DNA of 64,000 bases. It comes from Ferdinandcohnia sp036965045 (lineage in GTDB: Bacteria > Bacillota > Bacilli > Bacillales > Bacillaceae_L). Of this stretch, positions 1 to 7,581 are shown in pieces. How positions within the stretch are numbered: the first letter of the stretch is position 1; each line of letters begins with the position of its first letter. Where the stretch lies: positions 1 through 64,000 of the forward strand of contig NZ_JBALOV010000032.1 of the NCBI RefSeq assembly GCF_036965045.1. Direction: 5' to 3'. Under the pieces are notes generated by a model, which saw nothing but the letters and a program-made list of their open reading frames with translations, did no database searches and was not told the origin of the DNA. The position numbers and the translations under genes are program-made.

Positions 1-95
1 ATGAACTTTTAAGTTCATGACTAAAAAATTAAATACATATGAAACTGACATAGGTGATTGTTTTTAAACATACATCTTAAGTAAAGGGGGCGATC

Positions 96-269
96 ATGCT
101 GAAGGAAATTGAGGTTGTTATTGATACGGAGGAAATTGCAGAGTTTTTCTATAACGAGCTTATCCAAAGGGGATTTGCCCCAGGTGAGGAAGAGCTAGAG
201 GAGCTAGCAGATATCACATTTGAATACTTGCTCTATAAATGCGTAATTGATGAGGAAAATGAAGAATAG
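96..269 (+). CDS. yozD: YozD family protein, 57 aa
   Basis: Small acidic protein beginning MLKEIEVVIDTEEIAEFF, which I recognise as the YozD family of Bacillus; its function is not known. It is about as long as the B. subtilis protein (from memory, just under 60 aa). A strong AAAGGGGG ribosome site lies about 6 nt before the ATG. No membrane segment or signal peptide is visible; the C-terminal half is rich in Glu and Asp. It is monocistronic, closed by a hairpin terminator a few bases after the stop. Confidence 0.8.
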   Translation: MLKEIEVVIDTEEIAEFFYNELIQRGFAPGEEELEELADITFEYLLYKCVIDEENEE

Positions 270-275
270 CTACAT

Positions 276-305
276 AACGACGGCGGGAAACCCCGTCGTT
301 TTATT
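276..305 (+). terminator. Rho-independent terminator after yozD
   Basis: An 8-bp stem, AACGACGG (276-283) with CCGTCGTT (293-300), is followed by TTATTTT. Confidence 0.8.
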
Positions 306-328
306 TTGGGAAAAAAATAGTAAATAAA

Positions 329-354
329 AGAAACTTTTTTTGTGCCTAAACGTA
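329..354 (+). promoter_or_regulatory. Sigma-W-like promoter of spo0M
   Basis: AGAAACTTTT (from 329) and CGTA (351-354) are separated by exactly 16 nt. The sigma-W consensus is TGAAAC-N16-CGTA, so only the first base differs. B. subtilis spo0M is, to my knowledge, a sigma-W as well as sigma-H target. The start codon is 32 nt downstream. Confidence 0.55.
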
Positions 355-385
355 TATTTTTATATCAACGGATAGGGGGAATACG

Positions 386-1156
386 ATGTCATTATTTAAT
401 AAAATTTTTTCGAGTATTGGAATTGGGAGTGCAAGGGTTGATACAAAACTAACCTCAGATAAACTGAGTGCTGGAGAAAAAGTAAGTGGTATTGTTGAAA
501 TTGTTGGCGGAAATATGGAGCAGCAAATTGATGAAATATATTTGTCCGTTATGACCACATATCAAAAAGAATCAAATGACAGAAAAATCAACAAGCAAGC
601 AACGATTGAAAAAATAAAAATTGTAGAGCGCTTTACAATAGGTAGCAATGAAAGACGTGAAATCCCATTCTCCTTCGAGCTTCCACTTGATACTCCTGCA
701 ACACTGGGAAGGACAAAAGTATGGATTCATACTGGATTGGATATAAAAAATGCCATTGACCCATCAGATAAGGACTATGTTTCTGTGTCGCCATCTCCAC
801 TGGCAGCAGGTGTGTTGAATGCGGTCTATGATTTAGGTTTTAGTCTTCGGAAGGTAGAATGTGAAGCTGCTCCGTATCGCCTTAGAAAGCGGCTACCATT
901 TGTTCAGGAATTTGAATTTGTTCCAACAAGCGGGGCTTATCGTGGACGTTTAGACGAAGTGGAAGTAATGTTCTTTCCACAAACAGAGCATAAACTAGAT
1001 GTCTTCATACAAGTGGATAGACGTGCACGAGGTTTAAGTAGTCTTCTAGCTGAAGCAATGGATATGGATGAATCTTTTGTCAACTTTACCGTGACAACCG
1101 ATGACCTCCCTACACTTAAATCAAAAATAAATCAAATAATTAGCCGATATAGCTAA
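386..1156 (+). CDS. spo0M: Sporulation-control protein Spo0M
   Basis: Full-length Spo0M (256 aa). It begins MSLFNKIFSSIGIGSARVDT, the family signature, and continues through the arrestin-like beta-sandwich, including PFSFELPLDTPATLGRTKVW near residues 95-115. Spo0M is a cytosolic arrestin-fold protein that affects early sporulation and cell morphology in B. subtilis; the mechanism is unclear. GGGGG lies about 8 nt before the ATG. It is transcribed alone and ends at a hairpin shared with the convergent small genes. The sigma-W-like promoter suggests induction by envelope stress. Confidence 0.93.
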   Translation: MSLFNKIFSSIGIGSARVDTKLTSDKLSAGEKVSGIVEIVGGNMEQQIDEIYLSVMTTYQKESNDRKINKQATIEKIKIVERFTIGSNERREIPFSFELPLDTPATLGRTKVWIHTGLDIKNAIDPSDKDYVSVSPSPLAAGVLNAVYDLGFSLRKVECEAAPYRLRKRLPFVQEFEFVPTSGAYRGRLDEVEVMFFPQTEHKLDVFIQVDRRARGLSSLLAEAMDMDESFVNFTVTTDDLPTLKSKINQIISRYS

Positions 1157-1161
1157 TGTTC

Positions 1162-1194
1162 AAGGGCGCCCAGTAAATGGTCGCCCTTTTTAAT
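1162..1194. terminator. Terminator shared by spo0M and the convergent small gene
   Basis: AAGGGCG (1162-1168) pairs with CGCCCTT (1182-1188) and is followed by TTTTAA. The next gene on the minus strand ends two bases after it. Confidence 0.7.
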
Positions 1195-1195
1195 G

Positions 1196-1342
1196 TTATT
1201 TATTATGGCCAGGTCCGTTTTTACGACCACCTGCTGCAGAGAATTCTTTTCCGTGGGCAATTTGTTCTGCCTCGATTGCCTCAGGTGGTACATGATTATT
1301 CTTCTTTGGTGCACTTGTACGTGCTCGATTTTTCTTTCCCAT
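1196..1342 (-). CDS. Small basic protein, 48 aa, SASP-like composition
   Basis: Protein begins MGKKNRARTSAPKKNNHVPP and ends AAGGRKNGPGHNK. It is rich in Lys, Asn, Gly and His and has no hydrophobic stretch. The ribosome site GCGGAGGG sits about 9 nt upstream of the ATG, which makes it a convincing gene despite its size. I do not recognise the family. Size and composition resemble minor small acid-soluble spore proteins (the SspK to SspP type). It lies directly downstream of another tiny gene on the same strand, so the two are probably cotranscribed. Confidence 0.65.
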   Translation of the reverse strand: MGKKNRARTSAPKKNNHVPPEAIEAEQIAHGKEFSAAGGRKNGPGHNK

Positions 1343-1356
1343 TTTAATCCCTCCGC

Positions 1357-1491
1357 TTATTTAGGCTGCATAAAGCCTTCTTTTGCTTTTTTTGAAGTAT
1401 TTGGTGGATTCCCAACACCCTTTGTTGTGTCGGTTGCATTTGCGTAGTCAACAGCTTGTCTCAATTTTTTGCTCATTTTTTCATTTGCCAT
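1357..1491 (-). CDS. Small basic protein, 44 aa, SASP-like composition
   Basis: Protein begins MANEKMSKKLRQAVDYANAT and ends NTSKKAKEGFMQPK. It has a very strong AAAGGGGGG ribosome site. It is hydrophilic, Lys-rich and has no membrane segment. It is the first of two tandem minus-strand genes placed between spo0M and deoD. The family is not recognised; a minor spore protein is an inference from size, composition and the company of spo0M. Confidence 0.62.
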   Translation of the reverse strand: MANEKMSKKLRQAVDYANATDTTKGVGNPPNTSKKAKEGFMQPK

Positions 1492-1621
1492 GTACGATTC
1501 CCCCCTTTAAAATGTTACAACCATAGCTTTCCCCATATTTTTGCGTTCATGACTATTTTTAAGTAGAATGATTTTGTGGTAAGATAGGAAAAGTGCAAGA
1601 TTTTACATAGGAGGAACATGA

Positions 1622-2326
1622 ATGAGTACACATATTGGTGCAAAGCAAGGGGATATTGCTGAAACGATATTACTTCCAGGAGACCCATTGCGTGCAAAAT
1701 ATATTGCAGAAAACTTCTTTGAAAACGTTACATGCTATAATGAAGTGCGTGGAATGCTTGGCTTTACCGGTACATATAAAGGTAAGCGTGTATCCGTACA
1801 AGGGACAGGAATGGGTGTTCCATCGATCTCCATATACATACATGAACTAATGAATGATTACGGTGTCCAGAATCTAATTCGCGTTGGTACTTGCGGTGCG
1901 ATTCAGAAAGATGTGAAAGTCCGTGATGTAATTTTAGCGATGACATCATCAACGAATTCACAGATGAACCGCATCAACTTTGGAACTGTTGATTATGCGC
2001 CAACAGCCTCATTTGATTTATTAAAAAAAGCATATGATGTTGGCACTGAAAAAGGCCTAAATCTGAAAGTAGGAAATGTCTTTACAAGTGACGTATTTTA
2101 CAACGAAAATGCGGAATTAGAAAAATGGGCGCAATACGGTATACTTGCTGTAGAAATGGAAACAACTGCATTATATACATTAGCTGCCAAATTTGGTCGT
2201 AATGCATTATCTGTTTTAACCGTTAGTGATCATATTTTAACTGGAGAAGAAACAACAGCAGAAGAACGTCAAACCACATTTAATGATATGATCGAGGTTG
2301 CTTTAGAAGCAGCGTTGAAAGAATAA
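1622..2326 (+). CDS. deoD: Purine nucleoside phosphorylase, DeoD type
   Basis: 234 aa, the usual DeoD length. It phosphorolyses purine (deoxy)ribonucleosides to free base plus (deoxy)ribose-1-phosphate in cytosolic purine salvage. Visible family landmarks are THIGAKQGDIAETILLPGDP at the N terminus (phosphate-binding GDPLRAK), RVGTCGA near residue 87, the VEMETTALYTLA ribose-binding segment, and the catalytic Asp in TVSDHILTGEE near residue 200. AGGAGG lies 6 nt upstream of the ATG. Confidence 0.95.
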   Translation: MSTHIGAKQGDIAETILLPGDPLRAKYIAENFFENVTCYNEVRGMLGFTGTYKGKRVSVQGTGMGVPSISIYIHELMNDYGVQNLIRVGTCGAIQKDVKVRDVILAMTSSTNSQMNRINFGTVDYAPTASFDLLKKAYDVGTEKGLNLKVGNVFTSDVFYNENAELEKWAQYGILAVEMETTALYTLAAKFGRNALSVLTVSDHILTGEETTAEERQTTFNDMIEVALEAALKE

Positions 2327-2389
2327 AAAACGTAGGGGGAAAAGATTTCGAGTTTCGGGATTTTTTCCTCTTTTATTAGGGTGATAACT

Positions 2390-4582
2390 TTGAAAAATCG
2401 TTTTGTTAAATACGGCATAACGCTTGCATTTGTTCTGTTTGTTGTCTTTTTTGGTTCGAAATTCTTCTCGCCATCAGAGGTCTATACTGATACCGATGAA
2501 GCTGTTAAAAGCCAATTGATTGTAAACGGATTCAAGCTAGATGGGATTACGTTTTATGGAAATCAAATTCTCGCTATTCTTGAAGAAGATGGTAATAAAA
2601 GGCTTTATATCGGGGACCGTCAGCAAACCGTCATTGAAAATGTGAAGCCATGGGAGGATTATCAACTGCCAAACCACCCGGATAAAACCTATCAGGGGGT
2701 CGAAGTAAATCCCGATTCCCACCTAATGTATTTATATGGGAAAAAGAAAAATGGCAGTAATTTCATAGAAATCATAAATATTGCGACAAAAGAAACCGTT
2801 TCTGAAATCCCATTTGAGGAAACGGCTGACATAAGCAATATTAAATTCAAAAATGGGTACATGGAAGGAATGCTGTACGCAAAAACAAATCCAGAAAAGC
2901 AAAATGCGGAAATCATTTTTAATACGACAGAATTTAGTTCTCATATGGATTTGCTAGTAGTTGAGTTACCCTCTAAGAAAGCAACACTTGATTGGGTAGA
3001 TGCAAATCCTGAGCTCGAACAGATTGTCTATACCATTAAGGATCAAGGGAAGATTTCTGCATATGTTCATGATTTAACAACCAACCAAACAACACAGCTA
3101 AAAAAAATTAACGGAGATAAGTTTTTATTTGATGGTGAACAGCTTGTTGGCTTTAAGTCAAAGAAAGACAAGCTTGCCATTAAAGTCTACGAATACAAAC
3201 ATTCGGAGTCAGAAGAAGATAAACAATCGAATGCATACGATATTGTCATAAAAAATGGAATTGTCCTTGATCCAGATAAAGAAACGCTAAAAATTGGCTA
3301 TCATATAGGCATTAAGGATGACAAAGTGGCTACAATCACAAAAACTCCGATTAAAGGTGAAAACGAAATAGATGCCTATCATAAAATCGTAAGCCCTGGT
3401 TTTATTGACATGCTGTCGTTCAACCCAAGTCCAATGGGAGCAAAATTTAAAATTGGTGATGGGGTCACGACAAATCTTTCGATGCACGGATGTACTGTTG
3501 ATTTTGATGGATTTTTCAATCAATACGATAACTATCCGACATCTGTAAACTACGGTGGTGCCTTGTATGCGGTTCGCCTGCGATATGAAGCTGGACTTGG
3601 CAATCATGGTACACCCACACAGGAGCAAATTGACTATATGGTAAAACGTGCCCGTGAGGAGATAAAAAAGGGTGCACTCTCTGTCGCGTTTAGTCCAGAG
3701 TATTATCCCGGAACCAGCCCAGAAGAAATTAAAGCAATCATGAAGGTAGCGAAAGAATACGGACTTGTTACTCATTTTCATGGAAGACATTCAAGTCTAA
3801 CAGGGGAGCATACTAGCATTGATTCTGTGAAAGAAGTTCTCGGATATGCAAGAGAGCTTGATGCACCGGTACATTTTATGCATTTACATAGTACAGGTGG
3901 GACAGGAGCGATGGATGAGGCACTCGCCTTAATTGAAGAAGCTCGATCCGAAGGCTATCAAGTCACCTATGATGTATACCCATACGATTCATGGGCAACG
4001 AATATTTCGTTTGAGCGTATGGCGGGAGACTGGCAATCACGATTTGGTATCACTTATTCCGATATACAGGTTGCCGGAACAACTGAGCGACTTACGCCTG
4101 AAACATTTCCGATTTATCGTAAAAAAGGTGGAATCGTAATTGTTTATGCAATGGAAGAAAAAGAGCTCATTCAAGCTCTTCAGGTTGATCATAGTATGAT
4201 CGGCAGTGACGCGACCATGGATAATGAATTTAACCATCCAAGGGGAGCGGGAACATTTTCAAGATTCATTGGACGATATATTCGTGACCTTGATGTTCTG
4301 CCACTCATGGAAGGGATGAAGAAAATAACAATACATTCTGCAAGACAATTGGAGGACATTGCTCCGGCTATGGCAACACGAGGACGACTTCAAGAAGGTG
4401 CCACGGCGGATATCACTGTTTTTGATTACCATGAAATTATAGATACATCAACTGCTGAAAAACCTGCTTCATTATCAAAAGGAGTCGATTTTGTCATCGT
4501 ATCCGGAAAAATAGCCAAGGATGAGACCGGGGTATTAACTCAAGTTAAGAATGGACAACCGATAATTGGAGTTTTTGAATAA
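2390..4582 (+). CDS. Membrane-anchored amidohydrolase of the N-acyl-D-amino-acid deacylase type
   Basis: About 730 aa. I chose the TTG at 2390 because AGGGTGAT sits 5 nt before it; a GTG at 2381 is also in frame. Residues 5-25 form a single N-terminal membrane segment, so the rest is probably outside the cell. Residues 35-280 are a beta-rich region of unknown type. The amidohydrolase domain runs from about 285 to the end and ends in a typical RGRLQEGATADITVFD segment. It keeps the Cys of D-aminoacylase (SMHGC) and the later His ligands (THFHGRH, VHFMHLHS) plus GSDA. The usual HxH after PGFID is replaced by MLSF. Substrate unknown; D-amino acid or peptide turnover is an inference. Confidence 0.7.
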   Translation: MKNRFVKYGITLAFVLFVVFFGSKFFSPSEVYTDTDEAVKSQLIVNGFKLDGITFYGNQILAILEEDGNKRLYIGDRQQTVIENVKPWEDYQLPNHPDKTYQGVEVNPDSHLMYLYGKKKNGSNFIEIINIATKETVSEIPFEETADISNIKFKNGYMEGMLYAKTNPEKQNAEIIFNTTEFSSHMDLLVVELPSKKATLDWVDANPELEQIVYTIKDQGKISAYVHDLTTNQTTQLKKINGDKFLFDGEQLVGFKSKKDKLAIKVYEYKHSESEEDKQSNAYDIVIKNGIVLDPDKETLKIGYHIGIKDDKVATITKTPIKGENEIDAYHKIVSPGFIDMLSFNPSPMGAKFKIGDGVTTNLSMHGCTVDFDGFFNQYDNYPTSVNYGGALYAVRLRYEAGLGNHGTPTQEQIDYMVKRAREEIKKGALSVAFSPEYYPGTSPEEIKAIMKVAKEYGLVTHFHGRHSSLTGEHTSIDSVKEVLGYARELDAPVHFMHLHSTGGTGAMDEALALIEEARSEGYQVTYDVYPYDSWATNISFERMAGDWQSRFGITYSDIQVAGTTERLTPETFPIYRKKGGIVIVYAMEEKELIQALQVDHSMIGSDATMDNEFNHPRGAGTFSRFIGRYIRDLDVLPLMEGMKKITIHSARQLEDIAPAMATRGRLQEGATADITVFDYHEIIDTSTAEKPASLSKGVDFVIVSGKIAKDETGVLTQVKNGQPIIGVFE

Positions 4583-4652
4583 AACATGTGGATGTTTTTT
4601 ACAGTCTTAATCACCTACAAACAGTAGATACTTTTAAAGAGGTGATTATATC

Positions 4653-4892
4653 ATGAATCATGAGAAGGATTTTGATCGAGATCATGACCGTGAGGATGCA
4701 CTCACTGAGGATGCCTTAAAGGAAATTCTTGAAACCGCCTATTCAGCAGAGTCTGAGCTGATGCGACGCTATTTGATTACCTCAGAGCGGGTTCATAATG
4801 ATAGTGAACTTAAAGAAAGACTCGCCAATTTTGCAGAAGGAAATGCGAAACGAACAAAACAGCTTCAAAATGAAATTGAAAAATTGCATTGA
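4653..4892 (+). CDS. Hypothetical charged helical protein, 79 aa
   Basis: Starts MNHEKDFDRDHDREDALTED and appears all-helical and highly charged, with a second half (SELMRRYLITSERVHNDSELK) that resembles one helix pair of ferritin-like or rubrerythrin-type proteins. AGAGGTGAT lies about 8 nt upstream of the ATG. Function not known. It stands alone between the amidohydrolase and a terminator shared with the convergent spore cluster. Confidence 0.6.
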   Translation: MNHEKDFDRDHDREDALTEDALKEILETAYSAESELMRRYLITSERVHNDSELKERLANFAEGNAKRTKQLQNEIEKLH

Positions 4893-4896
4893 TAAA

Positions 4897-4930
4897 TGCC
4901 ACGGAGGGACCTACCTTCGTGGCATATTTT
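4897..4930. terminator. Bidirectional terminator between the 79-aa gene and the GerP-like cluster
   Basis: TGCCACG (4897-4903) pairs with CGTGGCA (4918-4924), with an AGG/CCT inner extension and T-runs on both strands. Confidence 0.75.
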
Positions 4931-4948
4931 TACTCAGTCCAAGAAAAA

Positions 4949-5185
4949 TCAAACTACACTATTTTTTACGGCATTGCTATCACTGGCATCCGGGTCGAAA
5001 ACAGCAGCAACTGGGACATTTATCAGATTCAAATCTCCATTTTGTTCACCAAATGCTTGATTTCGCTTGTAAGTCACAAGTTGATCAACGAGTTGAATGG
5101 ATCCCATATTGGCAACAGCTCCATTATCATTGGAGTTAATTTTAAAACCGAGCACATTTAGAACCATAGGTGTGAATAAAACCAT
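4949..5185 (-). CDS. GerPA/GerPF-family spore germination protein, copy 1
   Basis: 78 aa. Begins MVLFTPMVLNVLGFKINSND and contains NGAVANMG and YKRNQAFGEQNGDLN, the pattern of the GerPA/GerPF family: a short beta-strand with a conserved xINSxxNGAxxNxG core. GerP proteins sit in the spore coat and are needed for nutrients to reach the germinant receptors. This is the last of four tandem paralogues, which all share a K-[KR]-N-Q-[AG]-[FV]-G core except for small changes. It ends near the shared terminator. Confidence 0.8.
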   Translation of the reverse strand: MVLFTPMVLNVLGFKINSNDNGAVANMGSIQLVDQLVTYKRNQAFGEQNGDLNLINVPVAAVFDPDASDSNAVKNSVV

Positions 5186-5223
5186 GAAAACACTCCTTTT
5201 TTTGTTGTTGTTCGATTAAAATA

Positions 5224-5457
5224 TTAAATAAAGCTTGATTTATTAGCTAAACTATCAAGAACATCCATATCCCAAACCCCTGAGTAGGACATTAAAGTTT
5301 GGCTTAAGTCTCCGTTATTTTCGCCGACGCCTTGGTTTCGTTTGTAGGATACAAACTGATCCAGATGTTGGCTAGGTCCAAGATTAACAACAGCCCCATT
5401 ATCAACAGAGTTTATCTTTATCCCTACTACATTAAGATTCACTGGGGAAAATAGCAT
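5224..5457 (-). CDS. GerPA/GerPF-family spore germination protein, copy 2
   Basis: 77 aa. Begins MLFSPVNLNVVGIKINSVDN and contains NGAVVNLG and YKRNQGVGENNGDLS. It is the closest relative of its downstream neighbour (4949-5185), so these two look like a recent duplication. It probably belongs to one transcription unit with the flanking GerP-like genes. Confidence 0.8.
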   Translation of the reverse strand: MLFSPVNLNVVGIKINSVDNGAVVNLGPSQHLDQFVSYKRNQGVGENNGDLSQTLMSYSGVWDMDVLDSLANKSSFI

Positions 5458-5469
5458 CCTATCACGTCC

Positions 5470-5721
5470 TTACAGTTTTGGCAGATTGGCACTTTCAAAA
5501 GAAGAATTCGAATCCAGATGATCTCGGTCATCTACAAGGCTTCTTGTGCCTAAAAAATTGCTTCCATCCCCCATATTTTGACCAAAACCCTGATTTTTCT
5601 TATCTGAGTTATGCCATTCTGCTAAAAGGTTTTGACCCACATTGATTGCCGAAGCATTTTCAAATGAATTTACTTTAATAATATGAATATTTATATTGAT
5701 GTATGGAACTGATCCAGTCAT
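5470..5721 (-). CDS. GerPA/GerPF-family spore germination protein, copy 3
   Basis: 83 aa. Begins MTGSVPYININIHIIKVNSF and contains ENASAINVGQNLLAEW followed by DKKNQGFGQNMGDGS. Same architecture as the other three copies, with a slightly longer C terminus rich in Ser and Asp. GGAGGCT provides the ribosome site. Confidence 0.8.
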   Translation of the reverse strand: MTGSVPYININIHIIKVNSFENASAINVGQNLLAEWHNSDKKNQGFGQNMGDGSNFLGTRSLVDDRDHLDSNSSFESANLPKL

Positions 5722-5735
5722 AGGAGCCTCCTTTC

Positions 5736-5981
5736 TTATTGATCTTTGTATTTTCGTTTGATTTTTTGAGCGTTAGAATCATAAGGTTCATTGTCTATAA
5801 CACAACTTGAACTGAAGATTTTTAGACTGCTATCTGCAAGTTGTTGACCAAAACCCTGATTTTTCTTTGCTGAGACATTTCGATTTTGTTTCAATGTTGA
5901 ACTCAAGGAAACAGTCCCTAAATGATCAACATTATTCAGTTTAATATCCTTAATTTTTATATTAACTGGTAAAAATGACAT
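5736..5981 (-). CDS. GerPA/GerPF-family spore germination protein, copy 4
   Basis: 81 aa. Begins MSFLPVNIKIKDIKLNNVDH and carries AKKNQGFGQQLADSS. It is the first gene of the minus-strand set and the most diverged: the NGA core is replaced by HLGTVSL, and the C terminus (KIKRKYKDQ) is basic. Its promoter must lie in the roughly 155-bp divergent gap shared with the Hsp20 gene. Confidence 0.75.
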   Translation of the reverse strand: MSFLPVNIKIKDIKLNNVDHLGTVSLSSTLKQNRNVSAKKNQGFGQQLADSSLKIFSSSCVIDNEPYDSNAQKIKRKYKDQ

Positions 5982-6137
5982 ACGGACATGACCCTTTCTC
6001 TTAAGATAGTAATAAGTATGGCAACAAAGCAGAAATTATGTTAATCAGTTTTTATGAATGGAATTGAAATTTTAGTAATAAGATGAAATAGGAAGAATAT
6101 AATTTTGATTTTGAAAAGAAAACAAGGAGGATCCATC

Positions 6138-6605
6138 ATGGATATGAATAAAATACTACAATGGATGGATTTGGCCAAAAAATATCAAACTACTGATTTT
6201 TGGAAAGACATATTTGACCAGTCCTCCTTTGAAGAATTTATGAAAACTCAAGGTAGTGAGGATAGGGCGACTCCCTTTGAATCTGGACGAGATAAAAAAT
6301 TTCCGTTAGTTGATATTTATATGACGGAAAGTGATGTTTTACTTATCGCAGAGTTGCCTGGTTATCAAAAAAATGATATTCGTTTATCTGTTTCTGGGAC
6401 AAACCTTTTATTAAAAGGAAACAGCAATCTAGTATATCCTGGAGAACCAATACAGCAGGAGAGATATAGTGGACCATTTGAGCGAACTATTCAACTTCCT
6501 GAAGCCACCTTCCCAGATCAGATCCGGGCAACTTTTAAAAATGGAATGCTTCTTATCAGCTATAAAAGACAATTTAAGAATGAAGAGTACGTCCCGATTG
6601 ATTAA
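6138..6605 (+). CDS. Hsp20/alpha-crystallin family protein, probably spore-associated
   Basis: 155 aa from the ATG that follows AAGGAGG by 7 nt. The N-terminal 60 residues are family-specific. The alpha-crystallin domain runs from FPLVDIYMTESDVLLIAELPG to the C terminus, with the conserved KNGMLLISYKR strand. Small heat-shock proteins bind unfolded polypeptides. In bacilli, paralogues such as CotM are spore-coat components, and the position opposite four GerP-like genes and upstream of a GerPC-like gene supports a spore role here. CotM itself is a possible identity but is not proven. Confidence 0.8.
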   Translation: MDMNKILQWMDLAKKYQTTDFWKDIFDQSSFEEFMKTQGSEDRATPFESGRDKKFPLVDIYMTESDVLLIAELPGYQKNDIRLSVSGTNLLLKGNSNLVYPGEPIQQERYSGPFERTIQLPEATFPDQIRATFKNGMLLISYKRQFKNEEYVPID

Positions 6606-6634
6606 TATGAAAATAAGAGTGAGGAAGAAAATAA

Positions 6635-6859
6635 ATGCCGATTAAAGGGATATTTAATCAAAGAGGTACAAAGGAATCAGAAATCAATGATCTGGATAAG
6701 TTGAATTTACGAATGAACGCACTGGAAGTCCAATTAAAAAAGCTGATTGACTTTGAAAAACAGATGCGGCTTTCCATGTATAACTCCAAGGAGAAATATC
6801 CTTCATCGAAACATGAAGAAAAAATAACAACACAATCCAAGAATTTATTCCTTTCATAG
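6635..6859 (+). pseudogene. 5' fragment of a GerPC-like gene, or separate 74-aa coiled-coil protein
   Basis: Begins MPIKGIFNQRGTKESEINDL, with a GAGGAAG ribosome site 7 nt upstream. Residues 20-45 form a short coiled coil. The frame closes at 6859, six bases before the next start. A -1 shift at the A6 run 6819-6824 would join it directly to the GerPC-like frame, which is open from 6817 and reads NNNTIQEFIPFIEEMISDKF across the junction. I therefore read this as the N terminus of one roughly 290-aa protein broken by mutation or by a sequencing error. A genuine short gene cannot be excluded. Confidence 0.55.
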
Positions 6860-6864
6860 AAGAA

Positions 6865-7509
6865 ATGATTTCAGATAAATTTGCGTTTTATAAACAAAGA
6901 GAAGAAAAATTGCAAATAAAAATCCAACAGTTAGAAAACCAAATAGCCGTTATAATGAAACGTGACAATGAAATGTCTACACAAAATGAAGGCCGAAGAA
7001 CAGATTTAGAACAAAGAATAAGCTTGCTTCTTGATTCCCTGAAATTCAGACTTCTTTCGTTGGAACAAAATTTCGAATTAGTGTACGAGGAACAAAAAAT
7101 ACTCGTAAAACAAGTAGAGGAACATCAACAAAAGAAGTGTGGGTGTTCTAAAAATCACATTGATGAAGATGTGTCGGAACCCCCCTTTCAAACTCTCTAT
7201 ATAGACAAGCTATATGTAGATAAATACGAACAAAATAACAATTTTGCACAACTCGGCATTAATAGTTTGAACGGTTCACTAAATATTGGGGCAACTTACG
7301 GAAATGTACCTCAAAAAATAAATGCACAAATAAAAAAAGATATTGAAAAAATAAAAGCAGCTAAGGAAGAAATGGAAATTCCGAAAAATGAAGATGAACC
7401 GAATTACCAAAACCATGAAAGATCATCCTCAGAATCCGAGAATGCGCAGCAACAAGAAACCTACACGGAAATTGAGATAGAAGAAGATTTAAGCAATCTA
7501 TCCTCCTGA
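6865..7509 (+). CDS. GerPC-like spore germination protein, probably missing its N terminus
   Basis: The GerPC hallmark is visible: an N-terminal coiled coil (about residues 5-45 and 55-95) followed by a short beta region ending in SLNGSLNIGATYG, comparable to the GTLNIG motif of GerPC. A hydrophilic acidic tail follows from about residue 150. The ATG at 6865 has only a poor ribosome site (TAGAAGAA), which fits the view that translation really begins upstream at 6635. It lies in the same direction as the Hsp20 gene and opposite the four GerPA/PF-type genes, so the cluster carries two of the GerP component types. Confidence 0.68.
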   Translation: MISDKFAFYKQREEKLQIKIQQLENQIAVIMKRDNEMSTQNEGRRTDLEQRISLLLDSLKFRLLSLEQNFELVYEEQKILVKQVEEHQQKKCGCSKNHIDEDVSEPPFQTLYIDKLYVDKYEQNNNFAQLGINSLNGSLNIGATYGNVPQKINAQIKKDIEKIKAAKEEMEIPKNEDEPNYQNHERSSSESENAQQQETYTEIEIEEDLSNLSS

Positions 7510-7581
7510 AAAACACTAGATGATTATCCATACATGGAAATCTTTCAAATAGCTTATGCTAATTGAAAAGGAGGCGCCCCA

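Noticed and set aside
1193..1447. 84-codon plus-strand frame between spo0M and deoD
   Set aside because: Cys/Phe-rich shadow of the two minus-strand small genes, without ribosome site.
2327..2380. Terminator between deoD and the amidohydrolase gene
   Set aside because: GGGGGAAAA and TTTTTTCCTC pair only imperfectly around an irregular loop; read-through cannot be excluded, so it was not listed.
3287..3790. 167-codon minus-strand frame inside the amidohydrolase gene
   Set aside because: Protein is Cys/Phe/Ile-rich with no family pattern and no ribosome site; the plus-strand gene explains the region.
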